From: Bacillus sp. FJAT-22090
GTDB taxonomy: Bacteria; Bacillota; Bacilli; Bacillales_A; Planococcaceae
Direction of reading: 5' to 3'
Length of the DNA: 64,000 bases
Assembly (NCBI RefSeq): GCF_001278755.1
Contig: NZ_CP012601.1
Location: 3,534,154 to 3,598,153, forward strand
The notes beneath the pieces are model-generated. The model searched no databases. It was not told the origin of the DNA and saw nothing but the letters and a program-made list of their open reading frames with translations. Below, piece after piece: positions 23,711-33,608 of the stretch (the stretch's first letter is position 1; each line of letters begins with the position of its first letter). Position numbers and translations under genes: made by a program.

Positions 23711-25105
23711 GTGGCTTTTAGTAAGAAGAATGATTTAGGGGAAAAGTTAAGTTTATTTCACTTAACTTGGCCTATTTTTTTAGAAGTGTTTTTGTTTATG
23801 CTCATGGGGATTGCGGATACTTTCATGCTGAGTGCTCTCTCTGATGATGCGGTCTCAGGGGTAGGAGCAGCAAACCAATATATTCACATCGCTATTTTAG
23901 TGCTCGAAGTAGTAGGAAACGGAGCAGCTATTGTTGTTTCACAATATTTAGGCTCTAAGCGATATATAGAGGCTTCAAAAATTTCTGGCTTAGCAGTAAC
24001 GTTAAATTTAGGAGTAGGGATTTTACTTAGTATCGGATTTGTATTGTTTTCCAAAAGCATGATGGTTGCCATGAATTTAACAGGAGATGTGTTAGTTCAT
24101 GCACATCAGTATCTTTCTATTGTAGGTGGAGCTATTTTTCTACAAGCGGTCATCAATGCATTGGCGGCAATTATCCGTGTACATGGCTATACAAAGCAGA
24201 CGATGTTTGTTTCATTAGGTATGAATATTATCCATGTACTTGGAAACTATGCTCTTATTTTCGGTAAGTTTGGTTTTCCAGAACTAGGTGTCCAAGGAGC
24301 AGCAATCTCATCCGTTGTCAGTCGGCTGATCGCATTGCTAGTATTCTTCTGGTTGCTATATCGAGTCATGGAATATCGTGTTCAAGTGCAATATTACTTT
24401 ACGATCTCCAAAGAATATATTCAAAAAATATTAAAAATTGGTCTTCCGTCTGCATTTGAACAAATTTTATATCAGGGCTGTCAAATTGTATTTTTATATT
24501 ACGTTACTTACCTAGGCGCAGAATCATTAGCAGCTAGACAATATGCGGTCAATATTTCTATGTTCACGTATCTTTTTGCTGTTGCAATTGGTATGGGAAC
24601 TGCAATTATTGTCGGTAGATTCGTTGGGGCAAATGAAAAGGACGAAGCTTATAAATCTGTCTGGTTTAGTGTGAAATGGGCGCTTCTTTTCACACTAGTA
24701 ATGGTTTCGATTGTAATGATATTCAGAGTTCCGTTCATGAGCCTGTTTACGGATAATGAGCAAATCATTAAAATTGGGGCATCTGTATTACTGCTAAGTT
24801 TAGTACTAGAAACTGGCCGTACTATGAATATCGTCATCATAAACTCTTTGCGTGCAGCGGGGGACGCAAGCTTTCCGGTCCTCATGGGTGCTTTGTCTAT
24901 GGTAATGATGAGTTTACCACTTGGTTACTTTTTAGTTTTTGTATTAGACTTAGGGCTTCCAGGTGTTTGGTTAGCAATTGCAGCTGACGAATGGACACGT
25001 GCAATTATTATGTATTTTAGATGGAAGAGTAGGAAATGGGAAAAGTTTGCACTTATTCATCCTAAAGGGAAAGATACTATATCAAATGAAGGCGAAGCAT
25101 TGTAA
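23711..25105 (+). CDS. MATE-family multidrug efflux transporter
   Basis: 464 residues with twelve transmembrane helices in two six-helix halves. The first half begins H-L-T-W-P-I-F-L-E and has G-I-A-D-T-F-M-L; the second half begins I-G-L-P-S-A-F-E-Q. This is the NorM-type MATE layout: Na+ or H+ driven export of cationic drugs. The GTG start at 23711 follows AAGGAATA. The gene stands alone with a terminator overlapping its stop. Confidence 0.9.
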   Translation: MAFSKKNDLGEKLSLFHLTWPIFLEVFLFMLMGIADTFMLSALSDDAVSGVGAANQYIHIAILVLEVVGNGAAIVVSQYLGSKRYIEASKISGLAVTLNLGVGILLSIGFVLFSKSMMVAMNLTGDVLVHAHQYLSIVGGAIFLQAVINALAAIIRVHGYTKQTMFVSLGMNIIHVLGNYALIFGKFGFPELGVQGAAISSVVSRLIALLVFFWLLYRVMEYRVQVQYYFTISKEYIQKILKIGLPSAFEQILYQGCQIVFLYYVTYLGAESLAARQYAVNISMFTYLFAVAIGMGTAIIVGRFVGANEKDEAYKSVWFSVKWALLFTLVMVSIVMIFRVPFMSLFTDNEQIIKIGASVLLLSLVLETGRTMNIVIINSLRAAGDASFPVLMGALSMVMMSLPLGYFLVFVLDLGLPGVWLAIAADEWTRAIIMYFRWKSRKWEKFALIHPKGKDTISNEGEAL

Positions 25106-25120
25106 TTGCTTCGTCTTTTC
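25089..25120 (+). terminator. terminator overlapping the MATE stop
   Basis: GGCGAAGCA and TGCTTCGTC pair across a short A/T loop containing the stop codon, followed by TTTTC. Confidence 0.65.
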
Positions 25121-25378
25121 TAGTTGTTTAAAAGGTTTTTCAGAAGCATATGAGGTGTTAATAGGGCAATGTCTATTCTCTCGCAAATATCACGCGGTAA
25201 TGATGTTATGACCCCCCTATCCATACCACTCTGAAAATAATAGAAAAGAGGTTTTTCTATTAAACGGAGCTATTAGCGCTTTTAAATGACAATAAATACA
25301 AGAAAAAAATAAGAGGATATCTAAACAATCATATGTTTTAATTAGAATATAAGTATCTTGAATTGGAGGTGAATTAGT

Positions 25379-27043
25379 TTGATCAAAAAATCAATGGAAC
25401 TTTCTTTCATAAAAGTTTTGATGGAAGGGATACAAGAAATGGTATTTGTTATGGAGGTAGGAGAAGATACTAATTTCTATTATGCTTTTTTTAATAAAGC
25501 AGCAATGGAAACCATTCGACTAGACCAAAAAGCCATAGGTAGGACATTTCGAGAAGTACACGATTTTGATAAGGCGTCCTTATTAGAAGCACAATATACA
25601 AAAGTTTTAAAAACTGGGGAGTCTGTAACATTTGAAGCTACATATACAAATATAAATGGCGAGATTAGAAACGGGAAGTCTACACTAACACCTATATTTA
25701 ACGAGGATGGGTCTTTTACTCATATAAGTTCTATTACACAGGATATTACAAATGAAAAAATAGCCGAAACAGACAGAGATATAACGAAAAATCGTCTTGT
25801 AAAAGCCGAATCTCAATACCGCTCTTTATTTTATAAAAATTCAGATGCCATTTTTACAATAGACCTGCATGGTCATATATTAGGTGGCAATAAAACATCA
25901 GAAAAATTAAGTAATTATAGTATAGGGGAATTAATAGGTAGAAACTTTATCGAGTTTGTTGACCCAAAAGATCGGGAGAGCGCAAATAAATATTTTACTG
26001 AATCGATTAACGGGGATTTAAAAGATTATCGTCTGAACTTTGTAGACAAAACTGGCGAACGTATTGGTTGCTTAGTCAAATTCATCCCTATTCATCTTCA
26101 CCATATAATAAGTGGTATATATGTGATTGTAAAAGATATGAGGGAATTGGACAAACTAGTATCTAAATATGTGGAAAGTGAACAGATTTTTCGAATTATC
26201 ACTGAAAACGTCCATGACGTCGTTATAATGATGAATCATAACAAAGAATATTTGTATGTTTCGCCATCTAGTAGAGAAGTATTTGGATACGATTACGAGA
26301 ATAATAGCAATCAAACTCCATCTATTAATATTCATGCAAATGACATTAAATTATTTGAAAACAGGTTCGAGCAATCCATTCGTCATGCAAAACCATTTCA
26401 AATACAGCTAAGAGCAAAGCATGAAAAGAAAGGTTGGATTTGGACCGAAATTAGTGGATCACCCGTCTATAGTGATGAACATCAATTTCAGTTTATGGTC
26501 ATGACTGCTAGAGATATATCCATACAAAAGGAGTATGAAAACAAGCTTGAGTACTTTGCCTATCATGACTCGTTGACTGGTTTGCCAAATCGGCGATTTC
26601 TAAGTGACCGATTTTCAGAACTACTTAAAGGAAAAAAGACAGGAATTACTATTATTTTTCTAGATATAGACAACTTCAAGTGTATTAACGATGTATGGGG
26701 ACATGATATTGGTGATCTTGTCATTCAGGAATTTAGTAAGAGACTAAGCCAATCTATTGAATCCCATGATATAGCTGCTCGACTAGGAGGAGACGAATTT
26801 ATTGTAATGCTCCCATTTGTAGAAAATGAGGAAGAAGCTATTAAAGTCGCGGAAAAAATACAGCGAGTAATGGAAGGTACATGGCATATTGAACATGCAG
26901 AACTAACTATTACGATAAGTATGGGTATAGCTTTATCCACGCAGGATAATATTACAGATAGCGTTATGTTAAGAAATGCAGATCTTGCTATGTACGAAGC
27001 TAAAAGAGCCGGAAAAAACCTATATAAAGTAAAACGTTTCTAA
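25379..27043 (+). CDS. PAS-domain diguanylate cyclase
   Basis: 554 residues. Three PAS-like domains occupy about 1-375: the first at 10-125, the second starting near A-E-S-Q-Y-R-S-L-F (about 142) and the third starting near S-E-Q-I-F-R-I-I-T-E (about 265), with the W-I-W-T-E-I-S-G end. A GGDEF domain follows (380-554): H-D-S-L-T-G-L-P-N-R-R near 393 and the catalytic R-L-G-G-D-E-F near 463. The intact motif predicts c-di-GMP synthesis. No transmembrane helix is present and no EAL domain. TTG 25379 is nine bases after GGAGG. Confidence 0.88.
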   Translation: MIKKSMELSFIKVLMEGIQEMVFVMEVGEDTNFYYAFFNKAAMETIRLDQKAIGRTFREVHDFDKASLLEAQYTKVLKTGESVTFEATYTNINGEIRNGKSTLTPIFNEDGSFTHISSITQDITNEKIAETDRDITKNRLVKAESQYRSLFYKNSDAIFTIDLHGHILGGNKTSEKLSNYSIGELIGRNFIEFVDPKDRESANKYFTESINGDLKDYRLNFVDKTGERIGCLVKFIPIHLHHIISGIYVIVKDMRELDKLVSKYVESEQIFRIITENVHDVVIMMNHNKEYLYVSPSSREVFGYDYENNSNQTPSINIHANDIKLFENRFEQSIRHAKPFQIQLRAKHEKKGWIWTEISGSPVYSDEHQFQFMVMTARDISIQKEYENKLEYFAYHDSLTGLPNRRFLSDRFSELLKGKKTGITIIFLDIDNFKCINDVWGHDIGDLVIQEFSKRLSQSIESHDIAARLGGDEFIVMLPFVENEEEAIKVAEKIQRVMEGTWHIEHAELTITISMGIALSTQDNITDSVMLRNADLAMYEAKRAGKNLYKVKRF

Positions 27044-27067
27044 GAGAAGTTCTTAGAAACGTTTTTT
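27032..27067 (+). terminator. rho-independent terminator
   Basis: AAACGTTTCTAAGA pairs perfectly with TCTTAGAAACGTTT around the stop codon, then a T-run; may also serve the convergent aminotransferase gene. Confidence 0.88.
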
Positions 27068-27079
27068 TATAACTTATTA

Positions 27080-28261
27080 TTAAATAGGAGAAGGGACTTG
27101 AATCTTAAGTTTCTTTAATTGGTCTACTGCTTTTTTCAGAATCTGGACATCTTGTACTAGTGCAACACGAACGTATCCAGCTCCTGCAGATCCAAAAACG
27201 GTACCTGGAACCATAACTACACCTGTTTGATTAATTGCTTCAAATGCAAACTCTTTATCATCCATTTCGTACGGATATTTTGCCCATACGAACATTCCTC
27301 CACTAGAAGGTGTCACTGTCCACCCAATATCTTTTAAGCCTTGTGATAAAACTTTATGACGTTCAGTGAAAACTGTACGCAAACGATCTGTTATCTCTTC
27401 TGCATTATTTAATGCAGTAATTCCAGCTTCCTGGATAGGTTCAAATATACCAAAATCTAAATTTGATTTAAGCTGTTTCATTATTGTAATCATTTCTGCA
27501 TTCCCGACAATATAAGCAACTCGCGTGCCGGCAAGACTAAAGCTTTTGGATAATGAGTTGATTTCCATTCCTACTTCCATCGCTCCCGGTGTCGCTAAGA
27601 AGCTGCTTGGAGAATCTCCAGAAAAATAAAATTCAGAATACGCAGCATCGTGTAAAATAATAACATTGTATTTATTTGCAAATGCTACAGCCTTTTCAAA
27701 AAATGCAGGATCTGGCATAGCTGGAACTGGATTTCCTGGTAAATTTAAAATCATTAATTTCGCTTTATAAGCTACTTCCTCAGGAATTGCATCTAAATCA
27801 GGTAAAAAATTATTTTCTTCTAATAGATTCATATAGTATGGAACTGCTCCGGCCAATTTAATCCCTGCATCATACGCAACGTAGCCAGGATTGGTTGTTA
27901 ACACATAATCTCCTTCGTTACAAAATGCGATAGGAAGGTGGACAAGCCCCTCTTGAGATCCCATTGTTTGTACAATTTCTGTTTGAGGATCGAGGATGAC
28001 ATTCGTACGTCGTTTATAATAATCAGCAACCGCTTCATAAAAACGTTTTGTTCCATTTAGTGTATAACCATACGAAGTGGCTGAATAACTTTGTTCTGAT
28101 AATACTTTTCTTGCTTTTTCATCTGGTGGCAGGTCAGGACTACCTAAACTTAAATCATATAGTTCAAAACCTGCAGCTTTTTTAAGCGCGGCGGCTGCTT
28201 TTAAGTCTCCGAAAATAGCAGGTTCAAAAATAGACATTTTTTTAGATGGTTCGATAATCAA
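27080..28261 (-). CDS. PLP-dependent class I/II aminotransferase
   Basis: 393 residues, fold type I. The PLP-binding lysine is in N-S-L-S-K-S-F-S-L-A-G-T-R near 235, preceded by the Asp-Ala of I-I-L-H-D-A-A-Y-S-E near 205 and the N-L-P-G-N-P segment near 175. It resembles the Bacillus aspartate/LL-diaminopimelate-type aminotransferases (AAT superfamily). The amino donor and acceptor cannot be set from sequence. A GGAGTG lies upstream of ATG 28261. Convergent with the diguanylate cyclase gene. Confidence 0.87.
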   Translation of the reverse strand: MIIEPSKKMSIFEPAIFGDLKAAAALKKAAGFELYDLSLGSPDLPPDEKARKVLSEQSYSATSYGYTLNGTKRFYEAVADYYKRRTNVILDPQTEIVQTMGSQEGLVHLPIAFCNEGDYVLTTNPGYVAYDAGIKLAGAVPYYMNLLEENNFLPDLDAIPEEVAYKAKLMILNLPGNPVPAMPDPAFFEKAVAFANKYNVIILHDAAYSEFYFSGDSPSSFLATPGAMEVGMEINSLSKSFSLAGTRVAYIVGNAEMITIMKQLKSNLDFGIFEPIQEAGITALNNAEEITDRLRTVFTERHKVLSQGLKDIGWTVTPSSGGMFVWAKYPYEMDDKEFAFEAINQTGVVMVPGTVFGSAGAGYVRVALVQDVQILKKAVDQLKKLKIQVPSPI

Positions 28262-28358
28262 TTAAAAGCACTCCTCGCTAGCAAATTTAAAACCTATTCT
28301 ATCATAAATTAAATCAATATTGTGAAAAATAATGCATGCAATATATTAGATGTTATGA

Positions 28359-28751
28359 CTATTTTGTGAAAAGAATAACAAGTAAATATATACAACTAAT
28401 CCACAATGAAATAATAACTATTCCAGCAAACCAATTATTCCTTTTCACTTTTTCCGATTTTTCGGCTAATTTCCGACAATCATTTAAAATGTTGTTCGGT
28501 ATTAATCTCAAGACAATAGAAATGGCGAAAGGGATTAGAATAAGATCGTCTATATATCCTAGTACTGGAATGAAATCAGGTATCAAATCAATCGGACTAA
28601 ATGCATACGCAACAATAAGAAGTGATAAAAGCTTTATGTATAAAGGTAATTCAGGATGTTTATATGCTTCTACAAGTACGAAAATTTCTTGTTTAATTTT
28701 CTTGGCATACGCTTTTAATCTTGAAATCATGTATCTATCACCTAAACTCAT
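28359..28751 (-). CDS. DUF1232 (YkvA-like) membrane protein
   Basis: 130 residues with the DUF1232 core A-Y-A-F-S-P-I-D-L-I-P-D-F-I-P-V-L-G-Y-I-D-D-L-I (about residues 47-70) and two hydrophobic helices, plus a C-terminal membrane helix at 105-127. It is widespread, with unknown function. GTGATAG-type Shine-Dalgarno upstream. Separate from the aminotransferase (97 bp gap with promoter-like A/T sequence). Confidence 0.83.
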   Translation of the reverse strand: MSLGDRYMISRLKAYAKKIKQEIFVLVEAYKHPELPLYIKLLSLLIVAYAFSPIDLIPDFIPVLGYIDDLILIPFAISIVLRLIPNNILNDCRKLAEKSEKVKRNNWFAGIVIISLWISCIYLLVILFTK

Positions 28752-28857
28752 TTTATAAATAAGTATACGCTTTAATGGATAGGAAGAAAATTAACGAATC
28801 GTTCATATTAGTTTAAAATAAAAGATATAATAGATCGTTTTAAGGGAGATAGGAAAA

Positions 28858-29301
28858 ATGATAATAACAGATATTGAAGAATTATATAAAAAGCTGATAA
28901 ATGCATGGAATATTGCGGATGCAAGAGAAATGTCCAATTTATTTTCATTAGATGGGGTCATGATTGGATATGATGGAAGTTTGGAGGTTGGGCGTGAAAG
29001 CATGTTTGAACATTTACGTCCAGTTTTTGAGAGTCATCGTACTGCAACATTTGTTTATAAAGTGAAAGAGGTATCTTTTCTAAATGAAAACACAGCTCTA
29101 TTACGTTCGATTGCCGGAATGATTCCCCCCGATCAATCAACGATCAACCCTTCAGTAAATACACACCACACATTAGTAGTAGAATTAAAAGAAGAGAAAT
29201 GGCAAATAAGACTATTCCAAAATACTCCCGCTCTTTTTCATGGAAGACCTGAGCTAGTTGACCAAATTACAAAGGAATTAGAGGAAACATTGAATATATA
29301 A
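28858..29301 (+). CDS. SnoaL/NTF2-like (SgcJ-EcaC type) protein
   Basis: 147 residues with the NTF2-like cone fold pattern: N-terminal helix E-E-L-Y-K-K-L-I-N-A-W-N-I-A-D, then L-F-S-L-D-G-V-M-I-G-Y-D-G, and a C-terminal sheet including T-H-H-T-L-V-V-E. It matches the SgcJ/EcaC group of uncharacterised NTF2-like proteins. A GGGAG ribosome-binding site precedes ATG. Single gene convergent with the photolyase; both share a terminator hairpin. Confidence 0.75.
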   Translation: MIITDIEELYKKLINAWNIADAREMSNLFSLDGVMIGYDGSLEVGRESMFEHLRPVFESHRTATFVYKVKEVSFLNENTALLRSIAGMIPPDQSTINPSVNTHHTLVVELKEEKWQIRLFQNTPALFHGRPELVDQITKELEETLNI

Positions 29302-29332
29302 AAAACATGAGATGGAACCTCATGTTTTTTTT
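29300..29332. terminator. bidirectional terminator
   Basis: AAAACATGAG and CTCATGTTTT pair across ATGGAAC, with A- and T-runs on either side. Serves the NTF2-like gene and the convergent photolyase gene. Confidence 0.85.
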
Positions 29333-30741
29333 ATTCCTTTTATTAAATCGTATGCACGTAATGCACGTTCTCGTGCACTAGAATGATCAACGATAGGGTG
29401 TGGATAAGTAGAACCAAGTTGAATGTTACTTTCTTCCAAAATATTCAGAGGAGTATCCCGCGGACGATGAATGTATGGAGAGGGTAGTTTAGCAAGTTCT
29501 GGAACCCACTTCCTAATATAATCCCCATGAGGGTCAAACTTTTCACTTTGAATAATCGGATTGAATATTCGAAAGTAGGGAGCAGAATCAATTCCAGAGC
29601 CTGTAACCCATTGCCAACCCATTGCGTTATTTGCCACATCAAAATCTACAAGTTTTTGTTGAAACCATTCGTACCCTATTCGCCAATCAACCAGCAAATG
29701 CTTTACAAGAAAAGAGGAAGCTACCATACGGACGCGATTGTGCATATAACCTGTTTCGAATAGTTCTCGCATTCCTGCATCTACTAGTGGATAGCCTGTT
29801 AGCCCTTTTTTCCAACTTGTCATGTTCTCCTCATTTTTTTGCCAGGGAAAATGCTCAAAATTTGACCGTAATGGTTTCATTGGAAATGAAGGGGATTGAA
29901 TAAGCTGATGATAAGAGAATTCTCTCCATACTAATTGCCGAATGAATGATTGAAGCATGGGGGAGTCATCCTTTTTAGCTTCATAAAAAATAGAACGAAC
30001 ACTCATATCACCCGATGCCAAGTAGGGAGACAATGTAGATGTTGCACTGGCAGATGGAAAGTCTTTTTTTATTTCATATTTATATAAATCGTTGCTAATA
30101 AAATGTTCCCACGTCTCAATTGCTCCCGGCTCACCGGGTTTCCAATACAGTCCTAATTGATCAACTCGCTCTATAGAAGAAAGTAATCGAAGTTCTTCGA
30201 CTGTCACACTTATTATTGGATTCTTATAAACCTCAAATTCATGGGGAGTAGGGACTGGATGATGTGCATTAATTTGCATGCTCCTCTTCCAAAAAGTCGT
30301 AAATACTTTATATGTCTGTTGACTTTGATTGAACATCTCCTCGGGATTATAGAGTAGATTTGCATTATAGGTACGAGCGTCTATATTTTGAGCCTTCAAC
30401 TTAATAATAATTGTTCTATCTCTTTCCACAATAGATGGTTCATACCGTTCATTGAAAAACACAGCGTCTGCATGAGTCTCTTGTATTAAATCTTGCAGAA
30501 CTTCTAATGCATTGCCAACTCTAATAATGATTGGAATTCGTTGTTGAAATGAAAGGAGCGAGTGATGGAGCCACCATAAAGATGCATCGCTCGCTTGATA
30601 CTCTTTTTCTTCTTCCTTTGACCAAATAAAGACAGGAATTATAATGCCTTGCTGTGTTGCTTCCCATAAGGCAGGGTTGTCATGTATGCGTAAATCTTTT
30701 CTAAACCAAACGATTATCTTTTTCGTATACAAAACACTCAC
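29320..30741 (-). CDS. phrB: deoxyribodipyrimidine photolyase
   Basis: 473 residues. The N-terminal alpha/beta antenna domain begins V-W-F-R-K-D-L-R-I-H-D-N-P-A-L (12-26). The C-terminal FAD domain has W-R-E-F-S-Y-H near 270, T-G-Y-P-L-V-D-A-G-M-R near 313, H-N-R-V-R-M near 331 and the strongly conserved D-V-A-N-N-A-M-G-W-Q-W region near 369. The class I CPD photolyase assignment is firm; light-driven repair of cyclobutane pyrimidine dimers. The family length is normal. It is a single gene. Confidence 0.95.
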   Translation of the reverse strand: MSVLYTKKIIVWFRKDLRIHDNPALWEATQQGIIIPVFIWSKEEEKEYQASDASLWWLHHSLLSFQQRIPIIIRVGNALEVLQDLIQETHADAVFFNERYEPSIVERDRTIIIKLKAQNIDARTYNANLLYNPEEMFNQSQQTYKVFTTFWKRSMQINAHHPVPTPHEFEVYKNPIISVTVEELRLLSSIERVDQLGLYWKPGEPGAIETWEHFISNDLYKYEIKKDFPSASATSTLSPYLASGDMSVRSIFYEAKKDDSPMLQSFIRQLVWREFSYHQLIQSPSFPMKPLRSNFEHFPWQKNEENMTSWKKGLTGYPLVDAGMRELFETGYMHNRVRMVASSFLVKHLLVDWRIGYEWFQQKLVDFDVANNAMGWQWVTGSGIDSAPYFRIFNPIIQSEKFDPHGDYIRKWVPELAKLPSPYIHRPRDTPLNILEESNIQLGSTYPHPIVDHSSARERALRAYDLIKGIKKT

Positions 30742-30812
30742 TCTTTCGTTTCGTTTTTTCTTCTAATTTTAGTACACCAGCGGTTATTATATACACTTTG
30801 TCCCAATATTGA

Positions 30813-30853
30813 AAAAGCTACTAGCTTCTTTTGGAAAGAAGCTAGTAGCTTTT
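30813..30853. terminator. strong hairpin in photolyase/GMC gap
   Basis: AAAAGCTACTAGCTTCTT pairs with AAGAAGCTAGTAGCTTTT across a few bases. It lies in the 270-bp gap between the photolyase start and the end of the GMC oxidoreductase gene, both on the minus strand, so it is the likely terminator of the oxidoreductase operon. The remaining gap contains nothing coding. Confidence 0.75.
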
Positions 30854-31011
30854 CAAGTTGTTGGCTAATTCTATATAGATATTGTTTTTATAATGATTAG
30901 ATTAGAAAGTATAAGTTTTCTACTTAGTAATTTTGTTCAGACCTCAGCAGCCCCTCGAAGCCTAAATGACATTTGCTTACATGGGCTGATTGAGACATTT
31001 TCGCTTTCTTA

Positions 31012-32727
31012 TTAAACTAAAGGTCCTGCGTTTTTCAAATACTTTTCAATTCCCTCTGCAGCACGGTATGCTAAAGCCCCAACAGTTCCTGTAGGATTCA
31101 TACCAGAGTTATGTGGGAAAGCTGATGCACCTGGTACAAAAACGTTCTCGCAGTCCCACATCTGAAGGTAACTATTTAATGCACTTGTTTCAGGATCTGC
31201 CCCCATGATAACCCCACCTGTATTATGAGTAGTTTGATATTTTGTAGTATCCCAGTCGCCTTGATCTCCAGGAGAATTAATAATATCAGCGCCCATTTCT
31301 TCTAAAATTTTAGTAGTAATTTCTCGTATATATTTTTGTTGGTTTCTTTCATTTTCTTTGTAGTTAAACGTCATGCGCAATAAAGGATCCCCGAAAGCAT
31401 CTTTGTATGTCGGATCTAAATCAATATAGTTTTCTTTATTCGGCATCACGGAACCTTGTGAACCTACCCCTAAGCTTCTGTTTGCCCAATAAATAGATTC
31501 CTCTTTATATTCTTTACCCCAGCCTGGTGTTCCTTTAGGGACAGCGTTGTTTGAAATTGGACGTTTTCCGTAATGACCAAGTGCAATATTCCCACCATGA
31601 ATGAAATTCAAGTCCGTGTGATCAAAATTATCCCCGTTAAAATCGTCCAAAACTCCGGCAAGGGAACCGGTCCCAGCATATAGGTTGAATTCTTTGTCTT
31701 TGAAGAAACCTGTGGATGCTGCAGAAGTCATTTGGTATGCATAGTTTTTGCCGATTACTCCAGTACCCGTCTCAGGATTATATGGACGGCCGAGTTGCGA
31801 GTTTAATAGTATTTTAATGTTATTAAGTGCATACGCAGATACGACAACAACGTTCGCCTCTTGGATAAATTCTTCTCCAGTGCGTGTATCAACGTATAAT
31901 ACACCAGTTGCTTTCCCATTAGTATGTAGTACTCGACGAACAACAGAATGAGTTCTTACTTCGAAATTACCTGTTTCTTTTGCAACAGGTAAAACAGTTA
32001 CTACTGGAGATGCTTTTGCTCCATATTCACAACCAAAGCGTTCACAGAAACCGCAATATTGGCAAGCACCACGTGAAATTCCGTCTGGATTTGTATAGTT
32101 TTCAGAAAGTGTTGCTGCTGGAGCAATATAAGGATGATATCCTAATTTCTGAGATGCTTCTTTAAACATTTTCATAGAAGGTGTTTCTTTTAAAGGAGCA
32201 GTAGGATATTTAACCTCTGGAACATCTGGATGAGGATTAGCTTCCCCAGAAATACCAGCCATAGCTTCAAATTTTTCGAAGTACGGTACTAGTTCGTCAT
32301 AAGTAATTCCCCAGTCCTGAAGAGGCATGTCTGCTGGAATTTTATCCTTTCCGTATCGTTCTACCGTTTTTGTATAAATTTCAAAATCATAAGGGAAAAA
32401 TCTATAGGTTAAACCATTCCAGTGCTCCCCGGAACCTCCTAAGCCATCCCCGATTAAGAAGGAACCGTGCTGACGGTAAGGTAAAGCTCTTTGTGATCGG
32501 TCATGACGTACTGTCAGTGTTTCTTTTGAAAGGTCTTGCATCATTTCATTTCTTTGTTGATATCTAAGTTCATCATGTACCATTAAATAATCTTGAGTAG
32601 TTCTTTCTTTTCCGCGTTCTAAACCAACTACTTTATAACCTTTTCTAGTTAATTCAGAAGCTATTATACCGCCTGTCCAACCTACCCCGACCAAAACGAT
32701 GTCTGTTTTCGGTAATTTTTTCGCCAT
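31012..32727 (-). CDS. GMC oxidoreductase, gluconate-2-dehydrogenase flavoprotein-like
   Basis: 571 residues. FAD-binding motif G-V-G-W-T-G-G at 13-19, G-D-G-L-G-G-S-G-E-H-W-N-G at about 93, and C-terminal H-N-T-G-G plus N-P-T-G-T-V-G-A-L-A-Y (near 550) are typical of the membrane-type GMC enzymes (gluconate/2-keto-gluconate dehydrogenase flavoprotein). A Cys-rich block C-Q-Y-C-G-F-C-E-R-F-G-C near 218 may bind a metal cluster; such a Cys pattern is found in the bacterial dehydrogenase subgroup. It has no signal peptide of its own. Its Tat-signal partner lies upstream with a 20-bp gap, so it is probably exported with it. The cytochrome c subunit is absent here. Confidence 0.88.
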   Translation of the reverse strand: MAKKLPKTDIVLVGVGWTGGIIASELTRKGYKVVGLERGKERTTQDYLMVHDELRYQQRNEMMQDLSKETLTVRHDRSQRALPYRQHGSFLIGDGLGGSGEHWNGLTYRFFPYDFEIYTKTVERYGKDKIPADMPLQDWGITYDELVPYFEKFEAMAGISGEANPHPDVPEVKYPTAPLKETPSMKMFKEASQKLGYHPYIAPAATLSENYTNPDGISRGACQYCGFCERFGCEYGAKASPVVTVLPVAKETGNFEVRTHSVVRRVLHTNGKATGVLYVDTRTGEEFIQEANVVVVSAYALNNIKILLNSQLGRPYNPETGTGVIGKNYAYQMTSAASTGFFKDKEFNLYAGTGSLAGVLDDFNGDNFDHTDLNFIHGGNIALGHYGKRPISNNAVPKGTPGWGKEYKEESIYWANRSLGVGSQGSVMPNKENYIDLDPTYKDAFGDPLLRMTFNYKENERNQQKYIREITTKILEEMGADIINSPGDQGDWDTTKYQTTHNTGGVIMGADPETSALNSYLQMWDCENVFVPGASAFPHNSGMNPTGTVGALAYRAAEGIEKYLKNAGPLV

Positions 32728-32747
32728 AATCTATAGCACCCTTTCGA

Positions 32748-33521
32748 TTAATGTTTATGTTGAGAATTCAAACTCATAGGTTCAAATTTCACAAATTCTT
32801 CTTTTTCAATTATGTCTGCATAGCTCATCTGATGGCCCGGGAAGTTTTTCATTTTCCAACCTTGCATATCTTTATTTCCGCCATATAGTGGATCTGCATA
32901 AACACCTTCAATAGTTGCACTTTTTAATAATCCAAAAAAGAAGCTTGATGTCACAGCACCATTCAAAGTTACCTCTCCTGCTTCAAAAGCGGTTAGAATG
33001 GCAATTTGTTCTTCGTCTTTAATTTCTGAGAATCGTGCATTATATTTTTTCGATGCTTCTGAATTTAAAGCTTCAATTCCTAGATTGAAGATTTGCTGTC
33101 TGTTTAAATGTGTTTGATGACCAAATAGAGGAGTTGCCTCTGCAGGATAAAAAGGACCTGACATATATTCCTTTGAATTTAGTCCCCAATTTCCTGCAAG
33201 TTGATGGTCTATGAAGTAGGCAACAAGTAATTCTTTTGCCCCTGGTCCTGTTTCGGTTTTCGGGAAAATTTGTTCAGCAGCAGCCTCAATCGTATCGAAT
33301 TGTGCTTTGTCGAAATACATAAGCGCTTGATTATAATTGACAGCAGTTGCTTGGGAGTGAACATGAGTTTCAGTTGTTTTAGTAGTTGAATCTTTTCCTA
33401 ACAGTGAGCCAATTGCCCCACCTAGAACAACCCCACCGACTGTTAATCCAGAATTTTTGATGAAAGTTCGTCTTGATGAACGTTTATCTAAAAATGGAGC
33501 CTTTTTATCTTGTTCTGACAT
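32748..33521 (-). CDS. gluconate 2-dehydrogenase subunit 3-like protein with Tat signal
   Basis: 257 residues. The N-terminus has S-S-R-R-T-F-I-K (twin Arg near 16-17), a hydrophobic G-rich stretch (24-43) and then the mature region: a twin-arginine signal. The rest matches the G2DH subunit 3 family (F-D-T-I-E-A-A-A-E-Q-I-F-P, later Y-A-D-P-L-Y-G-G-N). It acts as the exported partner and probable Tat carrier of the GMC flavoprotein, oxidising sugar or sugar acids at the membrane. RBS AGGAGG. tatA is divergently encoded 630 bp away. Confidence 0.88.
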   Translation of the reverse strand: MSEQDKKAPFLDKRSSRRTFIKNSGLTVGGVVLGGAIGSLLGKDSTTKTTETHVHSQATAVNYNQALMYFDKAQFDTIEAAAEQIFPKTETGPGAKELLVAYFIDHQLAGNWGLNSKEYMSGPFYPAEATPLFGHQTHLNRQQIFNLGIEALNSEASKKYNARFSEIKDEEQIAILTAFEAGEVTLNGAVTSSFFFGLLKSATIEGVYADPLYGGNKDMQGWKMKNFPGHQMSYADIIEKEEFVKFEPMSLNSQHKH

Positions 33522-33608
33522 AATATAACCTCCTAAATGAATTAAAATAATGCTAAGTTTAAAATTTTATCTAGATAAATACGGATTAAAAAAACACTAA
33601 TAAATATA

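Noticed and set aside
24978-25211. 77-residue frame over the end of the MATE gene
   Set aside because: Starts inside the transporter in another frame, has no ribosome-binding site and runs through a terminator.
28336-28758. 140-residue plus-strand frame
   Set aside because: It is antisense to the DUF1232 gene, whose conserved core is clear on the minus strand.
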